64,000 nt of DNA from Mansonella perstans. Its lineage: Eukaryota > Nematoda > Chromadorea > Rhabditida > Onchocercidae. The notes under the pieces are model-generated. The model was given only the letters and a program-made list of their open reading frames with translations, was not told where the DNA came from and did no database searches. Made by a program: the position numbers and the translations under genes. Below, piece by piece: positions 12,185 through 23,400 of the stretch (positions are counted from its first letter, which is position 1; each line of letters begins with the position of its first letter). Where the stretch lies: the NCBI GenBank assembly GCA_037074765.1, contig JBAMDO010000014.1:370783-434782 (forward strand). Reading direction: 5' to 3'.

Positions 12185-14950
12185 TCTTTTTTTGCCGACA
12201 ATGGCCCCGAAAATTAGTTGAACTTTGTATGTGTTCACCCGTGAGATACGATAAGTCAACCGGCAATGTCTTTAGCTGTAATAATTTTTTTGCGGTTACA
12301 CAAATGGTAAGGAAAAATGATCAATTTAAATTTTTGCAAAAACCATTTAAAGTGAAAAATATTTCAGAAGTTTTCAGACTAAATTAAATGGTAATGAAAT
12401 AGAAGTGTTAATTTAAATTGGCATTTTAGATAAACATTCATTTATCAGTCATCTCTTTTTTAGTAATTTAATAAATCATTCCGATATTTAAATTACCAAA
12501 TATTTAATTAATTCCAGCATTCCAGTGTTTGAATTAATATTGAATTATTTACAAGTACTTAGACAAATATTGCTTGGATACTTAGCATTTGAATATGGTT
12601 AGGTAATTATTTCCAAACAAAATGCTAATTAAATTTATTTAAAAAATAGTTTTTTTAGAGAAGAAAGTTTTAAAGTGTGTGCTAACTCATTAACTGTCAA
12701 TTTTGATCCATTCTTTAACTTCGCTTAAATTTTTATTTTTCTAAGAAAGTTTTTACAAAAGAACATATTGTCAGTGATTACTGCTGGAAGATAAATTGTA
12801 ACAATTCATAAGTTCTTTTATTTTGATCTGTGCATAAAAATAAATGATGGTGTATATGATAATAATGATAATAATAATAAATGTCACTGTTAGCTATTTT
12901 TATCACTATGATAATTGTCATTGTAATGCAATGGCTCATTAAAGAAGAATGTTGAGGTGGAAGCTAATCGTTTAAATTTTATAAATTTCTAATTTCTATT
13001 AGTTTTCAGATTAAATAATTTCTAACTGATAATTACACTGTTGCTTTCACAACAATGAAAATGAGGAACGAATTTCGGCCAAAAATGATAAGCTAAAGTT
13101 AATCAAATACTTGGTCTATAATTACTAGTCCACAAATTTCCTTTTTTCACAAATTGAGACAAACAGTGCAAACGGCAGCAGTTTACTACAAATTAATTGT
13201 TAATACAAACAGAAAGCAGCTTACTACATTTATTTCAACACATCAAAACCCTATGTTATATCAATATTTGTATTTGTGTCAATACTTTTATTCATGTTTC
13301 CTAATCGATTTCATATCCAAAAAAAAAGTTTGAGTTTGTTGTTTTTTTTTTTTTTTTTTTTTTTTTTTGAAAAGAAAGGAGAAAAATGAAAAATAAAAAA
13401 GTTTGTTCATTTCATTATTTTCATACAACTAACAGATAAATGGCTGTACACGAACATTTGTTGTACCATTCATTTACTCTTAGTAAATTTGAAGTATGTT
13501 TTTTTCATCTCCCTTTCTGTGCTTGTAAAAAATTGAGCAAACAAAAGCTTTGCTGTTTTTTTCCTGATGTAAATTTTATAAAGGCGAAAATTTATGAAAT
13601 GAAAAAAAAAGAATTTCAGAAATCTATAAATTTTTCAAAAGCATTAAAAATCATTGTATACGGAAGTTAAATTGTTGTGAATTAATTTAAATAAGTAATT
13701 AGATTCAAATAAGCTAATGATGCTGAGTGGCAAGTAAACAAGTAATGAGAGATATCTTAGCATCCTGCAGAAAGAAATTTTCTTCCAACTGTTAGTTATG
13801 TTTGTTATGCAAAAAAGTTAAGCAAACTATCAGTTATCAGTTATTGGTAAAAGTTATCAGCTTCACATTACATTTTAAAATTCAAAATCATGTTAAAACT
13901 ACATTGATGGAATGTTGTAATTTTGGTCTGTAATAATGAATTTGTTCAGTAAGGTCTCTATTGCAACAAACAATGCAATTCCTTTAAATGTTAAATAGTT
14001 TCATTTTATTCTTTGCTCCAATAATTTCGAATTTTTTTCACTTCTTTTTCACTAACTCATCAAATTTTTAGGCAAAAATTATTTTTAAATTATTGACAAA
14101 TTTTTTCCATTTTTTCACCTCGACAATAAAAAATGCAACCGATCGTTCAATACTAATTACTCATAATTTTTTCAAATGAGTTTTTCTAAGAAACGAAAAT
14201 TTTTTAATTAGAGATGATACCATTCATAACATCCTATTATCTTGTAATTTTAGCAATAAATACTTCAAATTAATTGTCGCTACTAATTAATTTATTCATT
14301 TGTTCAATTAATTTAAATCAATTTGATATCGAATTTATCGTGTTGAAATTAGTATACTATTAGCTACTTTTAAAAATACTGTTGTTGTTTTCATTGCTAT
14401 AATCGTTGTTATTTATCATTCATATCAATATGGTTTTTGTTGTTGTTATTTTGTGCAACAAAAAATTTGAATCATTTTTATTAGTATATTGCAGATTGCT
14501 GCAATAACTATCAGCATTCTGGTATTTTCATTTGGTTTCTTATTGATGGTATCAACCGTTATATGTGATTATGTTAGCATTTTTGCGGTTAAAATTATAA
14601 ATTTCTTACATCACATTGCATGCATTAATGCACTTCTGCAGTTATTTTGCGTTCTATCATTGTCATGCATACATACAGCATTTTAATGTTACGAAAAAAT
14701 TTCATTAATTCTCGTTCTTTTCTTATTTCTAATTCGATTGGAATGATTCAAAAAACTTGAAATTTTCGAATTTCAATTTTTTTTCTGTCTTCAGTGGACA
14801 TATCGATGGGAGCGTCGACGAGCAATTCAAATGCAGGATGAAATGATGCAACCACCACGTTGCAAAGAAAAAGCCAAAGAATTAGGAGGAGACAGTCCAA
14901 TGGACTGGAAAGATTATTTTGCCCGTGATGAACCATTCGTCGATATTTGA
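12185..14950 (+). CDS. Single-pass membrane protein, 3' exons only; first exon not found
   Basis: Three phase-0-linked exons. 12185-12306 (acceptor TTATCAG, donor ATG|GTAAGG) encodes a Cys-containing segment (CRQWPRKLVELCMCSP, then FSCNNFF). 14495-14548 encodes a hydrophobic membrane helix (IAAITISILVFSFGFLLM). 14795-14950 encodes a polar, basic then acidic tail (WTYRWERRRAIQMQDEM ... DEPFVDI) ending in TGA. The order suggests a type I protein with a short Cys-bearing ectodomain and a 50-residue cytosolic tail. I do not recognise the family. The 5' end is unresolved: a signal-peptide-like reading (SFWIIFIALLMIYQSFF) sits just upstream but in another frame, across a run of seven T at 12185-12192. 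An alternative acceptor is at 12164. Confidence 0.55.
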
Positions 14951-15129
14951 CAAATTAAAAATTAATGTTAATTTCTTAAAAATTTGCAAATTTTTTGTAC
15001 AAATGATTTAGATGCTGCATTATTAAAATTATATGAAATTTAAAATTTTTGATTCGATCATTTTTTTTCAAAATCAACCAAAATTTTTTTGAAAAACAAA
15101 ACTAAAAGCATTGTAAGAAATGTAAGGAT

Positions 15130-15490
15130 TGATGGAAAAAAATATTATTTTTCATATCATTATTCTTGCATGGAGCATATAATTCATATTTAGGAAAATC
15201 ATTGTTTATCAATAAATTACGTTTTTTTCTGCAATTTATTGTTCTTAAGCAAAATAATGATTTGTCATGATTTATCATTATTCTTGGATAAATTACAATT
15301 TATCAATAATTTTTCATTATTCTTACATAAGCTGATAACGGTTTATCAAGATTTATTATCATTTTTGGATAAGTAACAATTTACCCATGATTTATTATTA
15401 TTCTTGCACAAAATTCATTTTTTTTCACAATTTACTGTTCTTACTAAGCAAATAACGATTTGTCATAATCATTATTCTTGTATGAAATTT
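15130..15490. repeat. Degenerate tandem repeat around an ATTATTCTTG-type motif
   Basis: Repeated variants of TTATCATTATTCTTG followed by ATAAATTACAATTTATCA recur about every 60-70 bp, five or six times, with substantial divergence. Boundaries are approximate. Confidence 0.6.
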
Positions 15491-16329
15491 AATCCACACC
15501 CATTTAGCTTATATTCGTGGAAAACTACGATTATCTTCGGCCTATGATTTTTCAAAACTTTGATTGCATATCGAAATTATCATTGTTACATCGATTAATT
15601 GATGTATAGTAAAAAAGTTCGCTAATTATAACAATTGTTTTATGCTTGTTAACACATACTGCAAAACTAACAAAACTTCTTTCCAAAATTTTGTGAAATT
15701 AGATTTCCAAATATTAACTAAATTTCAAACTTTGAATGAAAATTGAGTTTTTATTTTTTCCCAGCCAAATTATTTCTTTAAAAAAATTAATACATAAGTT
15801 AATTTTATCTTTTTTTTTTCAATGTAAAACTTATAGTCAAATGCACTGTAATAGATTTTACGACAAATAACTTTTATTGCTACGAAGCACGATGTTTTAC
15901 TTCTATTAAACACTTAAAAAAACACATCATATAAATCATACTGTAAGTAACTAACGCCCACATAACTCATACTGTAAGTAATAACATCATATAACTGATA
16001 CTATAAGTGTAACAAATTTTTGCTAGTCAATAATATACAACAAATTCTTGCTTGTGGAGTTTAGGAGTAATCGATAGTTAGTTGAAAAGTTTTTTGAAAG
16101 CGTTTTTTGAAAATCTGTTTATAGTGTGAATGGTAAAGTATGAAGTGGAATTGAACTGATATCTCCATCGTTCATCAATTAGTCATTAAATACAGTTCAT
16201 GGATATTATAAAATGATACTTAAGGATTTTGCTTCGATGATTCATCTACTGATAATAGTTATTTGTAAATAATTAAAATATTCAAAAAAAGAAGTAATTA
16301 TATTAACTATTGTAAATTTTCTGAAACGA

Positions 16330-16485
16330 TAAATATCTTGCCATTTTAATTATTAATTAAATTTCGCAAACACTAATCATTTTTTTTTTTTTTTTTGATA
16401 TTATGCTAAAAAATTTTGTAATTATAAAATAATTTTTAATTCCAAGAGATTTAATTAATAACAAATTAAAACGGCAAGATATTTA
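16330..16485. repeat. Inverted repeat, 33-37-bp arms
   Basis: Arm 1 (16330-16362) and arm 2 (16449-16485) are reverse complements apart from one substitution and a small indel. They share AAATATCTTGCC and ATTAATTAAAT. The 86-bp spacer contains a poly-T run and no ORF. Confidence 0.75.
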
Positions 16486-17240
16486 CGACAAATTTTCATG
16501 CTTATTTATAACTTATAGTTTCTACTGTACTCGTTGATTGCAACCATTTAATCAGCTGATATTTCAAGTATTTGTATATGGTGTATTGTAAGCAGTAATT
16601 CAATATTTGTATATTTGATTGTAGTGTGTATGTCCTAATCAATCGATATTTATATTTAATATATCATAATTGATGTTATATTTAATTAATCTTAAAGATT
16701 CAATCAATATTGCCATATTTTATCACGAAATTACTTTTCCTCCTAGCTTTTTTATCCATAATTTTTAAAACATTAACCCTATATAAAAAAATATCGATTT
16801 GTATTCGATGATATTTGTAAGTTGTACTTCAGTGCTTTATTTTACAAACGATTACTTTTTTTATCAGAAAGTGGGGAAAAAAAAAACTGAAGATTTATTT
16901 GAAAAGAATTGATTCAAATAATCTTTCCTTTGCTTCCCTTCTGTTAGGCATGATTTATTGACAACAGATGTTCATCTTATCAATTAGCAAACAGAAAGAG
17001 CAAACGATCATCGAGAAATTAATGCAGACTGAAAAAAAAGTTGGAAAAATGAAAACATAAATTTGATTTCTAAGCATCTTCCCAAACAACAATAAACCAA
17101 GCCAAAGTCTTTTCCTAAGAGTTTTTGTTTTTTTTTCACCAACTTATTTCGATTTTGAACTTTCAATTATTTTTTCCTCTGAAATATTTTTTTATATTTC
17201 CACCCAATTAATTTTTATTATTTGAAAAAATTTCTTATAG

Positions 17241-18009
17241 ATGAACAACACTACATTATTCGTATTTCTAACGATACTTGCTATTGGTAATGGAATACGT
17301 CTTCAAGGTGTACGAGTCAAAGGTCAACTAAAATGTGGCGATAAACCAGCAGCGCATGTCAAAGTTAAGTTGTGGGATGAAGATGATGGTTAGAATTTTC
17401 GCATGGATAAATCTCAAATGAAATATAGCAAAATTAAATAAATTGATAAAAAAAATTCAAAATCATGATTAATCATCGATATCTCAGTTTCTTAATCATG
17501 ATTAATCATCGATATCTCAGTTTTTTTTTCTTCTAATTTTTAGGGCCAGATCCGGATGATTTATTGAATGAGGGTGAAACAGATCGAGATGGCAATTTTA
17601 ATCTTGAAGGTAGTACTCGAGAATTAACAACAATTGATCCAAGATTGAAAATTTATCATAATTGTGATGATGGTGCTAAAGTAAGTTATTTTGTGATAAT
17701 TTTTTAGTTTAGTATTGCATAAAAAAGAAGCAAAATCAAATGGTTAAATTCTTTGCTATCAAATATGTCAAGTGGTTTTTAAATACAATAATAGTATATG
17801 CATTTTTCTTTGCTTTAAATAAATTTATTATTTGAATTTAATTTGTGAATTAATTTTCCAAATTTTAATTTTAGCTTGGCAAGAGAAAGGTTAAACTAGG
17901 CATACCGACGCAATATATCTTTGCTAATTCAAAGGCAGACAAAATTTTCGATGTTGGTGTGCTAAACTTGCAGACAATATTTCCGAAAGAGGAACGTGAC
18001 CTTTTTTAA
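17241..18009 (+). CDS. Transthyretin-like (TTR) secreted protein, copy 1
   Basis: Exons: 17241-17388, 17544-17680, 17875-18009, giving 139 residues. A signal peptide (MNNTTLFVFLTILAIGNG, residues 1-18) is followed by the nematode TTR-like domain: VRVKGQLKCG, HVKVKLWDEDDGPDPDD, TTIDPRLKIYHNCDDG, LNLQTIFPKEERD. Two cysteines (32 and 90) are placed as expected for the family's disulfide. TTR-like proteins are abundant nematode secreted proteins and some are excretory-secretory antigens. C. elegans TTR-52 bridges phosphatidylserine on dying cells to an engulfment receptor; whether this one binds lipid is unknown. The ATG directly abuts a TTATAG acceptor (17235-17240), which suggests a spliced leader with essentially no 5' UTR. 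It is the upstream member of a tandem pair. Confidence 0.95.
17461..17526. repeat. 33-bp direct duplication in intron 1 of TTR copy 1
   Basis: Two near-identical head-to-tail copies begin at 17461 and 17494 (AATCATGATTAATCATCG...). They are not present in the matching intron of TTR copy 2. Confidence 0.9.
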
Positions 18010-19193
18010 AATTACACGCGAAACGTGACAAGAAATAGTATTGTGTTGAAATGAAACAGCTATGATTGTTTTAACATAAAAAAAAAAGAAAAGAAAGAAG
18101 CGATTTGTATATTTTTTAAAAATGATAAATTTTTCTGCGTCTTTTTCGTTATGTTTTTAATACGTAATGGTTTTCATATGCCATATAGCTTATTTCTTTT
18201 CAGCAGTTAATAAGTGAAATTGAAATTTTCATTGTTTAATTGAAATTTCCGAAATCAATTATCTCTGATCTTTGGGTTCCAGTAATTAATAGCCAATTAA
18301 ATTACTAGCAGTTGCATTGATTATTTTTATTGTAAATTCCAATATTTTTTACATTTTGTTGTATTGACAAAAACTTCTCGATTTTTAATTAACTTTTTAG
18401 TAAATTATAGGTTTAGCATAATTTAAACGCAATAGATGGAAGCTAGAAATTGTTTTTAAAAGTTTTTTAAATTAACATTTCAATCAAACTTTAGCTTTTT
18501 TTCTCTTTCTGTAAACAAGAAATTTTCTGGAAGAATTTTAGAAATGCTTTATGTGAAATTTAGATATTTCAACAACATCTGTTGTTGCCTTTTCAATTTT
18601 TGCTTCTAATATGGCAAACTTAAAAAAGCTTCATTGATTTTATTTTGAAAATTTAGCATTGCTAAGATAAGCTTATCATAAAAATATCAGCAGCTATAAA
18701 AACATTTGTTGAAATTGAAATAAAAACTATCAGTTTAAATTTGATAAATTTGCAAACTAGATTTTTTTTGAACCATCATTAATCATGAACAATTATGAAC
18801 AATTCTTTAATATTTTCATTGTTTATATTTATTATAAGGATTTGATTTATTTCATTTGAGGAAAACTGCGCAAAAAAAATTATTTTAACTTTGTTTAAAT
18901 ATTTTTGCATCTTTTCCAAAAAATTTCAAATAGTACTATCAGGGCAAAATTTGTATAAATGATTTGGTAATAAATTTCAGATAATTTGTTAAGAATTTCA
19001 GCGAATTAAAATTTTTCGGGACATTTCAATAATGAATGCAAATGACTAGTAAAATTTTTGGTGCCTTCTGTTCTTCTAATTGAATAGAGAATATAGGAGA
19101 AAATAATCTAGATGATATAATACATATATGAAACATTATGACTTTAGTTATTCTGAATAAATTTTAATAATTTCGATTAAATATTTTTGCAGA
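18010..19193. other. Spacer between the two TTR genes
   Basis: About 1.2 kb, AT-rich, with no exon on either strand. Too long for a typical nematode operon spacer. Copy 2 has its own acceptor right before its ATG. Confidence 0.6.
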
Positions 19194-20496
19194 ATGCATT
19201 TTTACGTACTATTCGTACTATTTAGCCTTGCGACTTTTACTGCAGCCGTAAGACAGCAGGCTGTTGCAGTTAAAGGTAAATTACTGTGTGGTACTGCTGC
19301 TGCCAAAAATGTTCGAGTGAAACTTTGGGACGAAGATTCAGGTAATTTCATTTATTTAGTTTTTGAATTTAAGATTTTTCGAATTTTCAATAGGAATTTC
19401 AAAATAAATATATTTATTTTTTCCGCATTGTAATTATTTCAATGATTTAATTTATAAAAATTAGAAATTAACAGTGTATAATTTCTGGATAGCTTTTTTC
19501 AGGACCTGATCCGGATGATCTTCTAGCACAGGGATATACCGATGATCAAGGTATGTTCACATTGAGCGGTGATACTTCTGAAGTGACCACAATTGATCCG
19601 GTATTAAAAATTTATCATGACTGCGATGATGGTATTAAGGTGATCAATTTTTTTCTTTTTAACATTAATTATCAATTCAAATTTATGATACAATATTATT
19701 GTTTGGTACCGCAAAAAGAAAAGCGTAGTTAAACTTACCAATTTTTTTCCTTCACTTCTCATTTTTTGCATTTTTCAGCTTGGACAACGAAAATTAAAAT
19801 TCAAAATTCCATCCAGTTATATTAATGAAGGTAAAACAGCCAAAAAGATGTTTGATCTCGGTGTCATTAATTTGCAAACAATATTTCCGGTTTGATTTTA
19901 AAATTTTGAAACTGAAAGATATGAGTTTATTAATATCTGAATATGGAATTCATTACGAAATATATTTCAAGAATCACGACCAAAAATACATCATCACATC
20001 ATTGATAACTTCAATGGACTAATTATACTGAGAGTGCTATCTGAGAATTATCTGAGAGTTATCTGAGAAACAGAGCACTGTAAATCTTTTCTCGTAGAAA
20101 AATATAATCATAAAGAAGTAAATTAGAGGAAAAGTATTTGCATACAGTATAGTAAACATGCTTATTCCGGTAAACAGATCTAGATGAATGATTATTGGTC
20201 GTTTGTTACATGTCACATTAAATGAAATCATATTATTTTCATTTTAATTAAAAAGAAATAAGTTCTTTTAAAAATTTCTTCAAAAATTATTCATATCATT
20301 CTTTGGGATTAAAAAAAAAAATTGATTTTTAAATCTTAAAAAAAATGTCTAAAAATAATTTTCGTTCTTTGCAAGATAAAGGTATACTAAGTAATATTAG
20401 AACAGGTAAATTTTTCTACATTTCATTTATTTAATTGAACATTTAAAAAAAAAATTTCTATTACAGGATGAGGAACGCGAAATGATTCCCTCATGA
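19194..20496 (+). CDS. Transthyretin-like (TTR) secreted protein, copy 2
   Basis: Exons: 19194-19341, 19503-19639, 19779-19889, 20467-20496, giving 141 residues. Exons 1 and 2 are exactly as long as those of copy 1 and introns 1 and 2 are at the same codons and phases, so the two arose by tandem duplication. Signal peptide: MHFYVLFVLFSLATFTAA. Cysteines are again at 32 and 90. If exon 3 is simply read on, it stops one codon after IFP (TGA at 19893-19895). Splicing at CCG|GTTTGA (19889/19890) to the TTACAG acceptor at 20461-20466 adds DEEREMIPS, which matches the KEERD tail of copy 1. I therefore prefer the four-exon model. The shorter 133-residue product remains possible. A TTTTTGCAG acceptor lies one base before the ATG. 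Confidence 0.93.
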
Positions 20497-23400
20497 ATGC
20501 ATGCATACATAAATGTGCATTTATCCGTGCAATCAATTCAGTTTCAAGAAATGCAAACTGAAAAACGAAGCTTCCTACTTTCTATTTGATTAAATAATTT
20601 TTATTTATCAATGCATTAATGAATAAAAATTTTTTCCATCAAATGATTAGATTGTAAATTGAAATTCATAAAAAATAAATAAATGCATTTCTTTTTTTTG
20701 CGCATACAACATTAATTAGCATTCATTTAATTAATGGTTAATAGTAATCCAATTGTATATTTACTTAATAATATTTTTTTCTCTTCCTTAAATGCTAATA
20801 TATGAAGCAAAATTCTCCATTTATCTATGCAAATTGATCTTTGTATTTTTTTGGAAAATAATTTTCAAAATTTGATAAAAAGAAAAAATTCATGCAAAAT
20901 AACTTATTCATTTCTGCTCGAATAAAAATATTAATTTATTCATTTCTTTTTTATTTCGACATTTCGTTAATTTAATTCAACTATTTATTTCATTAATTTC
21001 ATTTTTCTGCATATAATATTACAGACTGCATGAAATGAAATTATATTACATCAGATGATATTGGAACATAAAATAGCGTCGAAACAATTACTGGAATTTA
21101 AATTATTCGAATTTCGATTTGTTTTGCTCCTACTTTGATTTAAATTTCATAACCAATTTCATATTGTAAAAATTATATTGAAACATATTGGAATTAAAAT
21201 GTTCGAATAAATATCAATTACTTTTTTTCCGCAATTTCAAGTTTAATTTCATTTAGTACAATAGAATTATATTACAATGTGCTTTATTTAAAAAAGTCAA
21301 TTAATAATTATTGGTTTTTCAATTCGAATTTTAATTTTAACATTGTGGCAAAGTGTAATTTGATATCGTTATAGCCAATACCACAATTAATAGCTCATTC
21401 GTAATATCAGAAAGCATGAAAGTCTTCGAAACTACTGACACTTTTTGAGTCTTTGGGCGCTTTTTTGCAATTGGCTGTCTTTGATCACTCATTCACATAA
21501 CTTCTCTTAAGCATTCAGTTACCAAAATTCTCTTCATATATCATGAGTTTTTTTCTTTTTTCTTTTTCACTGGGCTCTTTTTGATTAACTAATATACAAG
21601 ATTAATTTTAACTTTTGCTCTGCTAACGTGCCTTTTTTTATTTTCATTTGGCTCAATTTTGATCATTAATTCCAGTGTCTACTCCCCTGATAGCAGATTC
21701 TTCCTTTATCTTCATTAGTCTCCATTTGGCAAATTATCTATTTATCCTAATAGTGTAACTTTTAATCAAATTAGATTGCAGCCTGATGATGTATGTGTTA
21801 TTCATTTCATAAGCATCAAATTATATTGCAAAATAATATTTCCAATCATTTCTCTATAATTAAATTAATTTCGTTACAGTTTTAAACTTATTGCTTCAAA
21901 ACATATCAATTTAAAATTCATTGCTTCAGAACATCATCTTTCACAATTCATCTTTTCCATCTTCCATCGAAGCAAAAAATTATGAATAAAATAAATAGTT
22001 GTTGTCATCAAAATTACAATAATTTTAAAAAAATTTACGAAAGGAAGAAGAATTTAGTTATATTCTATATACAGAAAATTATCTGATATTTGGGGAGAAT
22101 TATAAATTTAACAAATTGTGCTTTTCCTTTTTTTTTTTAGATTCAAATTAGAACATTTCAATTTACCGTATATTGTGCTCTTTTAATTTCATCTTTTTAT
22201 GGATTTTAAAATAAAAAAAAAAAAAAAAAATTTGATCATTTTAATGAATACCATGAATTAGTATTCGGCAAATGATCACATTGCGTGAAACCATGTGACA
22301 TTTGTTGCAAAAATCGATGTGATAAATTTCGGATCATAAATAACATATACTTATTTCAACTTCTAACGGTTATTTTTGCAAAGAAGCAAGAAAAGGGGAA
22401 AGGGAAGGGGTTGGAGAAATTTCAAATATTTTAATTCTGTGCTTTCCTTTAATATAATTGGAATTTCTAATAATTTAATAATTTTGAAATTGACCCAACA
22501 AGCTAATAAATGTGCTAACATATTTTCATGAATAAATTTGCAAATGTTTGAATAAAAATTTTACGGCCGATATTTCAATAGTTAAAATCACGCTTTTTGT
22601 AACGAAATTCAATAGTGTGTAATAATAAATCAAATGTTAGAATGTTGTATGAATTGAGTAAATAATGTCAAAGATTAAAATGTCAATCAGTTATTGATTC
22701 TGATAGAATCAATAATAGAAGTGGAAATTTAATTATTCGTTATTGAATAATAGCAAGTTACCATCATGCATTTCATTGTTTTTTTTCTCAACTGATAGCA
22801 TTAAACAACAAATCAATCAAATATTTTCAACTTATCAATTGATTGATTATCAATCAAATTCTCAGCTAACTAAACAATTAAATAATTAATATATTATTAC
22901 AACTGTTGCAGCGTTTTTACAAACAATATAGCAAAAAAGTTTGTTATATTATCTCAATCATTCAATTCAACAATTTAATCAATCAGCCAGTCAATTAATT
23001 ATCCGATTGATTAGTTTGTTAATTAGTGTAGAAAAATGCAATTTAAACATCATATTATTAATTTTTATATTTTACTTTTAATCAACCAATTTCAGAAAAT
23101 TATTTTCAGCTTTTATGCTTTCTAAGTTTGCTTACGTTATTTTGAACAGTGAAATCACTGAATAATAGTTCCAGTTTAAAATTGTACCAATTTTCATATT
23201 ACAATAAGCTCATTTTGTACCAATTTTAAACTAAATTTTAAAGTTATCTTTAACTTTAAGTATTTACAGTTTGAACTTTTTCCCATAGCCATTTTCATCG
23301 ACCATACCGAAGTGCCGTAACCTTTTTGTTGATGCCTTAAAAAGAAAATTGTAAATATAATTTCAATATATGTATATATATATATATATCGAAAGCATCA

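Larger units (their letters stand above)
14951..17240. other. Intergenic region with degenerate repeats
   Basis: About 2.3 kb with no exon I can support. It contains a degenerate A/T-rich tandem repeat (about 15130-15490) and an inverted repeat (16330-16485). It ends at the acceptor immediately before the first TTR gene. Confidence 0.6.

Noticed and set aside
14748..14936. 62-residue minus-strand open frame
   Set aside because: Exact antisense of the last exon of the plus-strand membrane-protein gene, which has good splice sites and a stop.
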